A DNA stretch of 64,000 bases. Source: Lawsonibacter hominis (GTDB lineage: Bacteria > Bacillota > Clostridia > Oscillospirales > Oscillospiraceae). Position numbers and translations under genes: made by a program. Every line of letters starts with the position of its first letter. Positions within the stretch are counted from its first letter, which is position 1. A model generated the notes under the pieces. The model worked only from the letters and a program-made list of their open reading frames with translations. It made no database searches and was not told the DNA's origin. The stretch spans positions 1-64,000 of the forward strand of contig NZ_JACOPP010000002.1 in assembly GCF_014287895.1 (NCBI RefSeq), read 5' to 3'. Below, one piece after another: positions 43,398 through 52,061 of the stretch.

Positions 43398-44921
43398 GTG
43401 AGTTCGGAAAAAGCGTGCCTGGAGTTTCAAAATATCGGTATGGAGTTTCCGGGCGTAAAAGCCCTGAGCGACGTATCCTTTTCGATCGGCCAGGGAGAGA
43501 TCCATGCACTGATGGGAGCCAACGGCGCCGGAAAGTCCACACTGATCAAGATTCTGGCTCGGGTCTACCAACAGACCTCCGGCGATATCCTGCTCCATGG
43601 ACAGAGCCTGTCCAAGTCTACGGCAGGCAATATCCGTGATTATGGGATCGACTTTATTTTCCAGGAGCTGGAGCTGGTACCCGGTTTTACTGTGGCGCAG
43701 AATATCATGATCGGGATCGAGCCCCGCAGCAAAGCCGGCCTGATCGACTGGACAAGGATGACCAGCGAGGCGCAGAAGGCGCTGGATGGGTTCATGCCCG
43801 GCGTTGTGGACGCCTCAGCCCAGATTTCCGAGCTGTCCGTGGCCAAACAGCAGATCGTCTGTATCGTCCGTGCCCTGTACCGCAACCCCAAGATACTGGT
43901 TCTGGATGAGCCGACCAGCCGCCTGAGCGCCTCCGAGACCGATGCGCTTTTCGACGCCATCCGGCGGTGCAAGGCGGAGCGGGAGATCACGATCATCTAC
44001 ATATCCCATCGGCTGGAGGAGCTGTTCAAAATTTGTGACCATGTCACGATACTGCGGGACGGCGTCTACACCGGCACCTGGCCGCTGGGAGAAATCACAC
44101 AGGAAGAACTCGTCTATAAAATGGTGGGCGTGGTACAGGGAAGCGGGGAGCATCGGCCGATGGACCCCGCGCTGGAAGGCAAGGAGCCTGTGCTGAAGGT
44201 AGAGCATCTCAGCGTGCGCGGACTGATCGAAGACGTGTCCTTTGCGGTAAGGCCGGGAGAGATCCTGGCGCTTACCGGAGCGGTCGGTTCCCGCAAGACG
44301 GAGATCATCGAGGCCATCATGGGCATACGGGGGACGGATGCGGGGACCGTCACCCTCGATGGAAAGGAGATCCGGCTTACCGGCCCCCGGTCGGCCAAAA
44401 GGCATGGGATCTGCCTGATCCCGGAAGACCGGCGGAGAAACGGGATCGTCCCGGATTTTACCGTGCGGGAGAACACGACGATCGCCTTTCTGCGCAGATT
44501 CACCGGAAGGCTGGGCCTGATCCGGCAGAAGCGGGAGCGGGCGTCCGTAGAGGAGTTCTGCGCCAAGCTTCAGGTAAAAACGCCCGGGACCGAGGTCCCC
44601 GTCAAAACGCTCTCCGGCGGAAACATCCAAAAGGTAGTCGTGGCCAAATGGCTGGTAGGGGACTCCGGCATCTATTTCTTCGATGAACCCACGGTTGGGA
44701 TCGACGTACGGGGCAAAAGTGAGATCTACGCCCTGATCCATGAACTCGCGGGTCAGGGAAAGGCCGTCGTGGTGGCGTCATCCGAAATCGACGAGGCGAT
44801 TTCCATCAGCGACCGTATGGTGATCCTTTTCAATGGACGGGTCGTATCGCGGCAGGTGTCCTGTCAGGCCAACCGGGAGGAGATCGTATACCTGACGATG
44901 GGGGGACGGGAGCATGGATAA
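43398..44921 (+). CDS. Ribose/galactose-type ABC transporter, duplicated ATP-binding protein
   Basis: This protein of 507 residues starts at GTG behind AGAGGAGG. Two ABC domains (about 1-240 and 255-500), as in RbsA/MglA/XylG. Domain 1: Walker A GANGAGKST and VLDEPTSRLS; its signature is degenerate (ISELSVAKQQ). Domain 2: P-loop reads GAVGSRKTE rather than the usual GxxGAGRTE, while the signature LSGGNIQK and YFFDEPTVGID are intact. The asymmetric domain pair is normal for CUT2 importers, but the Arg-Lys order in the second loop is unusual. It works with the two permeases and the binding protein at 49951. Confidence 0.93.
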   Translation: MSSEKACLEFQNIGMEFPGVKALSDVSFSIGQGEIHALMGANGAGKSTLIKILARVYQQTSGDILLHGQSLSKSTAGNIRDYGIDFIFQELELVPGFTVAQNIMIGIEPRSKAGLIDWTRMTSEAQKALDGFMPGVVDASAQISELSVAKQQIVCIVRALYRNPKILVLDEPTSRLSASETDALFDAIRRCKAEREITIIYISHRLEELFKICDHVTILRDGVYTGTWPLGEITQEELVYKMVGVVQGSGEHRPMDPALEGKEPVLKVEHLSVRGLIEDVSFAVRPGEILALTGAVGSRKTEIIEAIMGIRGTDAGTVTLDGKEIRLTGPRSAKRHGICLIPEDRRRNGIVPDFTVRENTTIAFLRRFTGRLGLIRQKRERASVEEFCAKLQVKTPGTEVPVKTLSGGNIQKVVVAKWLVGDSGIYFFDEPTVGIDVRGKSEIYALIHELAGQGKAVVVASSEIDEAISISDRMVILFNGRVVSRQVSCQANREEIVYLTMGGREHG

Positions 44922-45894
44922 AAAGAGAGCGGACAGGACCGGCATGACGCTGGCAAAGTTCTTTGATGTGTGGGGCTCGCTGCTTACCTTTGCGGTCCTG
45001 ATCGCCGTGTTTTGCCTGCTCTCGGGCAGCTTCCGGACGGGGACCAATCTGATCAATATTCTTACACAGAGTGCGCCGACGCTGATTATCGCCCTGGGCG
45101 TGACCTTCGTCAACATGAGCGGTGAGAGCGATCTCTCGCTGGGCGGTATCGTGGGGCTTTCCGCCTCCCTGTTCTGCGGCTTTATTGCAAACGGCAGCAG
45201 TCCGCTGCTGGCGGCGGCGGTCAGCATCGGCGCGGGGGCGCTGTTCGGACTGCTCAACGGGATTTTGGTGGCCTGCGCGGGACTGAGCTCCTTTATTACG
45301 ACCATCTCGATTATGTTCCTGACCCAGGGCCTGGAGTATGCGTACTGCGGCGGCAGCAGCCTGTGGGTACGGGATCACCCGGTGGTCAAGGTGGTCACCG
45401 CCTCGGTGGGGCCGGTGCCGGTGATGGTGATTCTGACCCTGGTGCTCTTCGCGGCGGTCTACCTGGTGATGCATCAAACCAAGCTGGGGCTGCACATCCA
45501 GGCGGTCGGGCTGTCCCAGGACGCGGCAAAGTTTGCGGGGATCTCGGTCAAGCGGATCAAACTGGTCATGTTTGTGCTGGCGGGGGTGTTCTACGCACTG
45601 GGCGGGATGCTCAACGCACTGCGCTCCAGCGGTTCGATCATCTATTCCGGTCAACGGCTGCTGCTGCCGGTACTGGCCGTGACGTACATCGCCAAAACGA
45701 TCTTGGGGACGAAGCGGGCCAATATCCCCGGTATTCTGGTGGGGGCTTTGATGCTCACCTCCATTTCCACGGCGTTCACGCTGCTCAGCATGGAGTTTTA
45801 CTATACGCTCATCGCGCAGGGCATCGTACTGCTGTTTGCCGCCATCCTCTCGGTCAGCAACCGCAGCGTGATGCTTCAGGAAGACTTGAGATAG
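44914..45894 (+). CDS. CUT2 sugar ABC transporter permease 1
   Basis: This 326-residue polytopic protein of the RbsC/BPD_transp_2 family has about ten helices, with the family motif TLIIALGVTFVNMSGESDLSLGGIVGLSA (normally GGIDLSVG; here GESDLSLG) and KLGLHIQAVGLSQDAAKFAGI. It overlaps the ATPase gene by 8 bp. Two different permease genes side by side mean a heterodimeric channel, as in LsrCD-type importers. Confidence 0.92.
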   Translation: MDKKRADRTGMTLAKFFDVWGSLLTFAVLIAVFCLLSGSFRTGTNLINILTQSAPTLIIALGVTFVNMSGESDLSLGGIVGLSASLFCGFIANGSSPLLAAAVSIGAGALFGLLNGILVACAGLSSFITTISIMFLTQGLEYAYCGGSSLWVRDHPVVKVVTASVGPVPVMVILTLVLFAAVYLVMHQTKLGLHIQAVGLSQDAAKFAGISVKRIKLVMFVLAGVFYALGGMLNALRSSGSIIYSGQRLLLPVLAVTYIAKTILGTKRANIPGILVGALMLTSISTAFTLLSMEFYYTLIAQGIVLLFAAILSVSNRSVMLQEDLR

Positions 45895-45905
45895 GGGGGA
45901 GCGGG

Positions 45906-46871
45906 ATGAAAACAGACCTGATAAAAGGACGGCTGGGCCGGTTGAAGCAGCTTGGCACCCTGCTGATCTACCTGGCCATGGTACTGATCTTCACGCTGCT
46001 CAAGCCCAATTACCTGACTCTGACCAACTTTCGCTCCATCCTGATCCAGGCCGCCATGCTGGGGATTATCTCCAGCGGAATGACGCTGGTGATGATGACG
46101 GGCGGCGTGGATATGTCGGTGGGTGCGGTGGCCGGCGTATCGACACTGGCGGGCATGTGGCCTGTAGTGTTCGATGAGCTGCCTCTGGCGGTAGGGATTC
46201 TGATCGCTCTTGGAATCGCTCTGGCCTTCGGGCTGATCAACGGCATCTGCATCTCCCGCCTGGGCATCGCGCCCTTCGTGGCGACGCTGGGCACAATGTT
46301 CCTGGCCCAGGGGCTCCAGTATTTATTTAGTGAGGGGGGCATGTCCATCTCCTATGGGTTTCCCGCGACCTATAAGTTCCTGGGTTCCGGCAGTCTGGGA
46401 CCGTTCCCCATGCCGCTGGTCCTCTTCCTGGTGCTCCTGGCGGCACTGGTTCTGGCGACCGAATATGCCCCGGCGGGCCGCTATCTGAGGGGTACCGGAC
46501 TCAACCAATTTGCCAGTGAGCTCTCCGGCGTAAAGATCCGTTCCTTTACGCTGCTGTCCTATGTGCTGTGCAGCTTGCTGGCCGCGGTGCTGGGGCTGGT
46601 ATTGGGCGCCTCCCAGGCATATGTGTCCCCGGATCACGGCTCCTCGTTCCTGATGGATTCCCTGCTGGTCGTTTTGCTGGGCAAAACGCTGGTAGGGGGA
46701 AGAATATCTATTTACGCGACCGCATTCGGCGCCCTCTTTCTGCGCTCTTTTGAGACCGGCCTGTCCATGATCGGCATCCCGGTTACAGCCCTCAATGTGT
46801 GCAAGGGGACGCTGCTGGTCATCATCCTCCTGTTGGCGCTGGTCCGGCAAAAGCGCAGAGGAGGCAGTTGA
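45906..46871 (+). CDS. CUT2 sugar ABC transporter permease 2
   Basis: The true start is ATG 45906 behind GGGGGAGCGG, 11 bp after permease 1; the open frame upstream overlaps that gene and is not coding. 321 residues, about ten helices, motif GMTLVMMTGGVDMSVGAVAG (canonical GG-D-SVG) and APAGRYLRGTGLNQFASELSG. Partner of permease 1. The C-terminus is basic (RQKRRGGS) and ends one base before the second kinase gene begins. Confidence 0.92.
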   Translation: MKTDLIKGRLGRLKQLGTLLIYLAMVLIFTLLKPNYLTLTNFRSILIQAAMLGIISSGMTLVMMTGGVDMSVGAVAGVSTLAGMWPVVFDELPLAVGILIALGIALAFGLINGICISRLGIAPFVATLGTMFLAQGLQYLFSEGGMSISYGFPATYKFLGSGSLGPFPMPLVLFLVLLAALVLATEYAPAGRYLRGTGLNQFASELSGVKIRSFTLLSYVLCSLLAAVLGLVLGASQAYVSPDHGSSFLMDSLLVVLLGKTLVGGRISIYATAFGALFLRSFETGLSMIGIPVTALNVCKGTLLVIILLLALVRQKRRGGS

Positions 46872-46872
46872 G

Positions 46873-48474
46873 ATGGCCGGGCGGTATATCGCCACCATCG
46901 ACTGCGGCTCGTCCAATGTGCGCTGCATCCTGTTTGATATGCAGACCGGCCGGCAGATCGGCGTGGCGTCCCGCGACTGGTACGTGCCTCAGAACAGTAC
47001 GATCCCCGGGGCCTATGACTTTGATTCCAGACTTAATTGGCCCCTGGTGTGCGAATGCACCCGGAAAGCGCTGGCGTCGGTAGACCCTGCCGATGTGGTG
47101 GCGGTGACCGCCTCCGGGTTTCGCCATGGGATATTCTGTATGGACCAGAGCGGCCAGGAAGTGCTTTACGGCTGCTTCAATATGGATAGCCGCATGGACG
47201 GCGAAGAACTGCGGGAAGCCGGTCTGGAACGGGAGGTGTTCGACCGGGCAGGGGATTGGCCCACCCTGCACGGCCTGCCCCGGCTGATGTGGATCAAGCG
47301 TCACGATCCCAAGGCGTTTGACCGGATGGGAAAATTTATGCTGGTCTCGGATTGGGTGGTTTATCGGCTGTGCGGCGAGATCGCTGTGGAGCCGGGAAAC
47401 GCCTCCTCCACGCTCCTGTTGGATCTGCATACCCGCCAGTGGTCGGAGGAGCTGATGCAGCGCTGCGGCCTTCCGAAGGAGATCTTCCCGCCGGTGGTGG
47501 ATGCTGGAACGGTGCTTGGACGGGTAGGGGCTGCGGTGGCCGAGCAGACCGGGTTTGCGCCTGGTACGCTGGTAACGGCGGGCGTGGCCGATACCCAGGC
47601 CGGCCTGGTGGGCGTTGGCGCGATGGGGGTGGGGACCTCGGCGATCGTAGGGGGGACCTACTGGCTGGACTGCCACATCGCGGATGAGGCGCATACCGAC
47701 CCGGAGTACCGGACCCGCCTGAGCTGCCACTCGGAACGGGGCGAGTGGATCTATGAGGGCGTTGGCTTTTATGTGGGACTCACCGTTCGCTGGTTCCGCG
47801 ACGTGTTCGGCGCCTACGAGAAGGAGACCGCACGGGCCTGCGGACTGGATCCCTACTATCTGCTGGACCGGCTCACCCTGGATGTACCGGCCGGAAGCTA
47901 TGGCCTGCAGGTCTTGTTTTCCGATGTGGCCAACCAACAAAACTGGCGGATGTGCGCCCCCACCTTCCTGGGGTGGGACATCCTGGATCCCGCAAAGAGC
48001 CATCGGGGCGTATTTTTCAAGGCCATCCTGGAAAACGCCTGCTATCAGGCCTTTGGAGAGTATGCAAACGTGGGGCGGATCACCGGACGGACGGACCTGC
48101 CGCGGCAGCTCGTACTCTCGGGCGGAGCGGCCCACAGCCCGGTATGGTGTCAAATTCTCAGCGACGTGCTGGGAAAGCCCGTGATCACGCCAGTGGAAAA
48201 GGAGGGAACGGCGATCGGCGCGGCGATTTACGCCGCCGTGGGGGCGGGGCTCTACCACAGCACGGACGAAGCGGTGAAGGCGCTGGTACGGCAGGAGCGC
48301 GTCTACGAACCGGATCTTGGAAACCACGCCGTCTATCTGGAGGAATACGCCCGGTGGCGGGCGCTGTATGAGAACGGACTGGACCTGCTGGAGCGCGGGC
48401 TGGTCAAAAGTATGTGGCAGCCGCCCCTTACACGGAGCGAAACGCAGAAGGCCAACCCATGGAAGCTGCGCTGA
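46873..48474 (+). CDS. FGGY-family kinase, LsrK (autoinducer-2 kinase)-like
   Basis: ATG 46873 lies 1 bp after the permease stop; 533 residues. Along its whole length it follows LsrK as I remember it: YDFDSRLNWPLVCECTRKAL, HGLPRLMWIKRHDPKAFDRM, VSDWVVYRLCGEIAVEPGNA, GGTYWLD, YVGLTVRWFRDVFGAYEKET, LVLSGGAAHSPVWCQILSDV and GLVKSMWQPP. LsrK phosphorylates AI-2 (a C5 dihydroxypentanedione). Here the associated binding protein is not LsrB-like and no LsrR is present, so the substrate may be another short-chain sugar or ketose. It is clearly distinct from the GlpK-like kinase at 41895. Confidence 0.82.
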   Translation: MAGRYIATIDCGSSNVRCILFDMQTGRQIGVASRDWYVPQNSTIPGAYDFDSRLNWPLVCECTRKALASVDPADVVAVTASGFRHGIFCMDQSGQEVLYGCFNMDSRMDGEELREAGLEREVFDRAGDWPTLHGLPRLMWIKRHDPKAFDRMGKFMLVSDWVVYRLCGEIAVEPGNASSTLLLDLHTRQWSEELMQRCGLPKEIFPPVVDAGTVLGRVGAAVAEQTGFAPGTLVTAGVADTQAGLVGVGAMGVGTSAIVGGTYWLDCHIADEAHTDPEYRTRLSCHSERGEWIYEGVGFYVGLTVRWFRDVFGAYEKETARACGLDPYYLLDRLTLDVPAGSYGLQVLFSDVANQQNWRMCAPTFLGWDILDPAKSHRGVFFKAILENACYQAFGEYANVGRITGRTDLPRQLVLSGGAAHSPVWCQILSDVLGKPVITPVEKEGTAIGAAIYAAVGAGLYHSTDEAVKALVRQERVYEPDLGNHAVYLEEYARWRALYENGLDLLERGLVKSMWQPPLTRSETQKANPWKLR

Positions 48475-48613
48475 GCGCCCTGGGCCCTGGTTGAAGGAGG
48501 GGGAGACTTTCCGACGCAAGCCCGGCAGCAGTTGCGTGAAATGAGCGCGCTTCTGAAAAAGAGCGTTTTCACGGCAGGGGAGGAGCCAGGCCGGCGCACT
48601 CGTTTCGGATCAT

Positions 48614-48638
48614 CCCCGCCCGGCGGTGCCGGGCGGGG
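48614..48638 (+). promoter_or_regulatory. Intra-operon hairpin between the LsrK-like kinase and aldolase genes
   Basis: CCCCGCCCGGC (48614-48624) pairs with GCCGGGCGGGG (48628-48638), 3-nt loop, no U-tract. The 292-bp gap 48475-48766 holds no gene; the hairpin may be an mRNA-stability or attenuation element. Confidence 0.5.
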
Positions 48639-48766
48639 GAAGCAAGATGTGAGGCTGTGCGGTCCAGCGGCAAAAAGCGCCTTCCATCGCCGCGGACCTG
48701 TTAAAAGACGCAGTCCGGTCCCAGGATTGAAACAAGCTCTAATTTTAAAATAAGGAGATCAGACTT

Positions 48767-49417
48767 ATGAGATCGAATGAGGAATTTGCCCGCTACATTG
48801 ACGCGACCCTGCTGAAGCCAAACGTGACGCAGGAGGATATGCGCCAGCACCTGGAAGCGGCACGGCGGTTCCACTTCAAAACGGTGGCCATCGGCTGTGC
48901 CTGGATCCCCTATGCCAAGGAGCTGCTGGCGGAAAGCGACGTGGGGATCGACGCGCCGATCGGCTTTCCAAACGGCTATTCTACAACGGAGTCCAAGGTC
49001 TTTGAGACCATCGACGCCTTTGCAAAGGGCGCCACGGAGGCGGATATCCTGATCAACATCGGCTGGCTGCGCAGCGGACGGTATGCCGAGCTGGAAGATG
49101 AGCTCAAGCGCTTCGTGGCCGCCGCCGGCGGAAAGGTGACGAAAGTAATTCTGGAGAACTATTACCTTACGGACGAGCAGAAGCGGGAAGGAGTGCGCAT
49201 CGTCAAGCGGGCGGGCGCGGACTTCGTAAAGACCTCTACCGGCTTTGCCGCCGCCGGCGCGACGCTGGACGATGTCAGGCTCATGGTGCAGGAGGCGGGG
49301 GATTCCCTGCAGGTCAAAGCATCCGGCGGTATCCGTACCCGGGAGTTTGCCGAGCAGCTTCTGGATATCGGGGCCACGCGTTTGGGCGCGAGCAATCCGC
49401 ATTTGCTGATGGTGTAA
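48767..49417 (+). CDS. DeoC-family aldolase (deoxyribose-phosphate-aldolase-like)
   Basis: This protein of 216 residues starts behind ATAAGGAG. Class I aldolase TIM barrel of the DeoC family: DATLLKPNVT, GFPNGYSTTESKV, ADILINIGW (Asp93), VKTSTGFAAAGAT with Schiff-base Lys155, and VKASGGIR with Lys184. All three catalytic positions of DeoC are kept. It should cleave a phosphorylated sugar to glyceraldehyde 3-phosphate plus a C2 or C3 aldehyde or ketone, downstream of one of the two kinases. True deoxyribose-phosphate cannot be distinguished from a related substrate by sequence alone. Confidence 0.88.
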   Translation: MRSNEEFARYIDATLLKPNVTQEDMRQHLEAARRFHFKTVAIGCAWIPYAKELLAESDVGIDAPIGFPNGYSTTESKVFETIDAFAKGATEADILINIGWLRSGRYAELEDELKRFVAAAGGKVTKVILENYYLTDEQKREGVRIVKRAGADFVKTSTGFAAAGATLDDVRLMVQEAGDSLQVKASGGIRTREFAEQLLDIGATRLGASNPHLLMV

Positions 49418-49436
49418 ACAATTTTTGCTGCGTTGA

Positions 49437-49450
49437 AATGTACATACATT
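49437..49450 (+). promoter_or_regulatory. Second AATGTA-N2-TACATT operator, upstream of the cupin gene
   Basis: AATGTACATACATT is a near-perfect copy of the operator at 41853-41866; both hexamer arms are identical. TTGAAA at 49433-49438 overlaps it and could be a -35 box, with an A/T-rich -10 region near 49456-49462. A second promoter for cupin, binding protein and possibly downstream genes is implied. Confidence 0.7.
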
Positions 49451-49487
49451 TAAACGAATAAACATAATTATGAACGGAGGTAAAAAT

Positions 49488-49898
49488 GTGAAGAAACTGT
49501 CCATCGGCGCGCTGCCCGTCTACCGGGCCGCGGCGCCCAACGTGCGGGACAACCTGATCCTGGTGGACGCCCAGGAAGGGGCGCAGAATCTCTCTGTGGG
49601 GATCGGCGTGTACAACAAAGAACAGGCATCCGAGTTCCATACCCATGCGGGGGAGGAAGAGGTAATGATCTACCTCAAGGGACAGGGAATCATGCGCATG
49701 GAAGACGGCAGCGAGGTGGAGCTTCAGCGGGGCGACATCACCTATGTCCCGGCCGGAGAAGCGCATAAGCTCCTCAACACGGGGGAAGGGGAATTCGTTT
49801 TCCTGTTTATCTATTCCCCCATGGGGCCGGAAAAGAACATCCGCAAATGGGAGACCGTCGAGGGACTCAGCCTCACGCTGGACGATCTGGTCGGGTAA
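49488..49898 (+). CDS. Cupin-domain protein
   Basis: GTG 49488 follows CGGAGG (spacing 7); an ATG at 49470 lies before the ribosome site. 136 residues forming one double-stranded beta-helix with cupin motif 1 (ASEFHTHAGEEEVMIYLKGQG; metal ligands His, His, Glu) and motif 2 (PAGEAHKLLNTGEGEFV). In sugar operons such proteins are often isomerases or epimerases of keto- or aldo-sugars. Placed just before the binding-protein gene under the GntR operator. Confidence 0.87.
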   Translation: MKKLSIGALPVYRAAAPNVRDNLILVDAQEGAQNLSVGIGVYNKEQASEFHTHAGEEEVMIYLKGQGIMRMEDGSEVELQRGDITYVPAGEAHKLLNTGEGEFVFLFIYSPMGPEKNIRKWETVEGLSLTLDDLVG

Positions 49899-49950
49899 GC
49901 CAGCAACCATCGTTGGAAGAAAATACATACGGATTGAAAGGAGAACAGAA

Positions 49951-51024
49951 ATGAAACTGAAACGGCATTTTGCACTGGCAATCGCGCTTATCCTGATGCT
50001 CGGCCTGTTCGCAGGCTGCGGAGGAGACACGGCCAATTCCGCCCCATCCGCCGCACCTTCCGCGCCAGCCTCGGACGAGACGCCCTCCGCCGCGCCGGAT
50101 AGCAGCGCCTCCACCAGCGGAGCGGGGCTGAAGATCGCCCTGTCCTCCCAGCATCTGACCAACGATTTTAACCGCGGCATCCTGGCCGGCGTAGAGGCCA
50201 AGGCCGCCGAGCTGGGCGCTGAGCTGATCACTGCAAATGCCCAGGGCGACTCCAACAAGCAGGTATCCGATATCGAAAACTTCCTCACCATGGATGTGGA
50301 CGCCGTGATCATCGGCGGCGGAGAGGGCCCCGCGTTTGCGCCTGTCATGCAGAAGATGGCCGAACTTGGCATTCCCTGTATTACGGTGGATATCACCTCT
50401 GAATACTCCACCTGCAACCTGACCAGCGACAACTTCAACGGAGGCGAGCAGCTGGCGCTGTATGTGACCAACAAACTGGGCGGAAAGGGCAATATTCTGG
50501 CGCTGGATACGCCGGGTTGGCACTCGCTGGAGATCCGCCTGCGCATGCTGGATGCGGTCATCATGGACTACCCGGATCTGAATGTGGTGCAGACCATCTC
50601 CATCGGTACACAGGATGCGGTAAACAACTACTACAAAGAAGTCAAATCCTACCTGCAGGGCAACAGTGATATCGACGCCATCTACTGCTCCTGGGGCCTG
50701 GCGGCCGTCGGCGCCTCCCAGGCTGTGCGGGAACTGGGGCTCCAGGACCAGATATTCGTTGTGTGCACCGATGCCGACCAGGTCGTGCTGGAGGAAATGC
50801 GGCAGGAGGACTCTCCGCTGACCGCGGTAGTGGGCCAGTACCCCGACCGGCTTGGTTCCGGGGCGGTGGAGATGGCCGTCAGTGCTGCGAACGGGAACCA
50901 GGTGCCCGGCGAGGCATATGCCCCCATCATTCTGATCGAGAAGACCGATCCCAACGCATGGTTCTCCGCGCCCGCCATTATGACGGTTGAGGACGCCTGG
51001 ACCACGCTGTACCCTGAGGCCTGA
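49951..51024 (+). CDS. Ribose-type sugar ABC transporter substrate-binding lipoprotein
   Basis: Start ATG 49951 behind GAAAGGAG; 357 residues. Lipobox LFAGC puts the lipidated Cys at 23, followed by a Ser/Ala/Pro-rich linker. The periplasmic-binding-protein type 1 fold begins KIALSSQHLTNDFNRGILAG, with VSDIENFLTMDVDAVIIGGG, IPCITVDITSEYSTCNLTSD and DAIYCSWGLAAVGASQAVRE. It is RbsB-like rather than LsrB-like: the aromatic start and GILAG differ from LsrB's KLVGVGFF. It supplies the importer at 43398-46871, although coded 3 kb away under its own operator. Confidence 0.92.
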   Translation: MKLKRHFALAIALILMLGLFAGCGGDTANSAPSAAPSAPASDETPSAAPDSSASTSGAGLKIALSSQHLTNDFNRGILAGVEAKAAELGAELITANAQGDSNKQVSDIENFLTMDVDAVIIGGGEGPAFAPVMQKMAELGIPCITVDITSEYSTCNLTSDNFNGGEQLALYVTNKLGGKGNILALDTPGWHSLEIRLRMLDAVIMDYPDLNVVQTISIGTQDAVNNYYKEVKSYLQGNSDIDAIYCSWGLAAVGASQAVRELGLQDQIFVVCTDADQVVLEEMRQEDSPLTAVVGQYPDRLGSGAVEMAVSAANGNQVPGEAYAPIILIEKTDPNAWFSAPAIMTVEDAWTTLYPEA

Positions 51025-51037
51025 GGCAAACGGACCC

Positions 51038-51077
51038 ATACCCGCTCCTGTCCCGCCGGACGGGAGCGGGTATTTTT
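51038..51077 (+). terminator. Intrinsic terminator inside the operon, before the SIS gene
   Basis: ATACCCGCTCC (51038-51048) pairs with GGAGCGGGTAT (51063-51073), with an inner GTCC/GGAC stem, followed by TTTTT. The SIS ribosome site (GAAAGGAG) begins immediately after, so this is either a partial terminator lowering SIS/SDR expression or the end of the binding-protein transcript. Confidence 0.75.
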
Positions 51078-51089
51078 GAAAGGAGCACT

Positions 51090-52061
51090 ATGGACTATCG
51101 GGAAGAATTGCTGCGTACCCCTCAGATCCTGGAGCGGGTCATGGAGGAAAAGCAGGAAGCCGCGCTGACCCGCGCCCCGCTTCTGGTCTTCTGCGGCTGC
51201 GGGACCTCCTTTTATCTCTGCAGTCAAATGGCAGGCCTTTGCGGCGTTCAGGGAAGACGGGCGTTGGCGGTAGAGGCTGCAGAGCTGTTGGAGGATGGAA
51301 TCCGGATCAGGGAGCAGGGGGCGTTTTTTTTATTTCTCTCCCGCAGCGGGGCTTCCAGGGAGACCGTGCTGGCTCAGCGTGCGGCGCAGGAAGCGGGCTT
51401 TTCGACCTTTTACCTGGGGTGTACGGCGGGTTCGCCGCTGGATCTGGCTTGCGGCAGCTCCAGAGTGATCCCGTTTGCGCGGGAAGCGCTGGTGCTGGAG
51501 AGCTATTCCTCCACGGCGCAGCTTTTATGCCTGGCGCTCTGCTGCGGCCTGAAGGTATCCCCCCGCACGCCCGACCTGGCGCGGGCCGCGCTCGAACAGG
51601 CGGAAGCGATCTACCGCAGCGCGCTGACGGGGATGGAGATCCGCCGCATGATCTGTCTGGGCGCGCCCTTTTACCTGCCGCTTTTAAAGGAATTGATGCT
51701 GAAAAACGGGGAGATCACTCAGAAATTCAGCGAGGTTTGGGGGCTGCTGGAATTCCGTCACGGACCCCGCTCCTGGGCGGACCGGGACTGTCTGGTCACA
51801 GCGGTGCCGGGAGTACGGACCCTGGCCTATGACCGCCGCGTCGCGGAAGAACTGGTGTCTTATGGCTGCCGGGTGCTCTGGTGCGGGCCGGAGCCGCCCG
51901 CCGGGACGCTGGCGGTAAAGCTGGAAGCGGCGGTTCGCAGTGTGGAGGAATGTTTGGCGCTCTTGACCTTCCAGACCGGCCTGGCGGCGGAGATCGGGCG
52001 GGCCTGCGGCGTGGATGCCGACCATTTGCGCCATGTGGTCGATAGTGTGGGGGAATTATGA
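51090..52061 (+). CDS. SIS-domain sugar isomerase/deaminase-like protein
   Basis: This protein of 323 residues starts behind GAAAGGAGC. Two SIS domains: LLVFCGCGTSFYLCSQMAGL with FLFLSRSGASRETVLAQRAA (phosphosugar Ser/Thr loop), and RMICLGAPFYLPLLKELMLK with EFRHGPRSWADRDCLV. This is the layout of GlmS C-terminal, AgaS and FrlB proteins, which isomerise or deaminate phosphorylated (amino) sugars. No glutaminase domain. It overlaps the SDR gene by 4 bp. Its presence suggests that the regulon's substrate may be an amino sugar or glycosylamine derivative. Confidence 0.87.
   Translation: MDYREELLRTPQILERVMEEKQEAALTRAPLLVFCGCGTSFYLCSQMAGLCGVQGRRALAVEAAELLEDGIRIREQGAFFLFLSRSGASRETVLAQRAAQEAGFSTFYLGCTAGSPLDLACGSSRVIPFAREALVLESYSSTAQLLCLALCCGLKVSPRTPDLARAALEQAEAIYRSALTGMEIRRMICLGAPFYLPLLKELMLKNGEITQKFSEVWGLLEFRHGPRSWADRDCLVTAVPGVRTLAYDRRVAEELVSYGCRVLWCGPEPPAGTLAVKLEAAVRSVEECLALLTFQTGLAAEIGRACGVDADHLRHVVDSVGEL

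Noticed and set aside
46873..51024. An Lsr-type autoinducer-2 uptake system
   Set aside because: Only the kinase is LsrK-like. The binding protein lacks LsrB features, the aldolase is DeoC- rather than LsrF-like, and LsrR and LsrG are absent, so AI-2 was not assigned.
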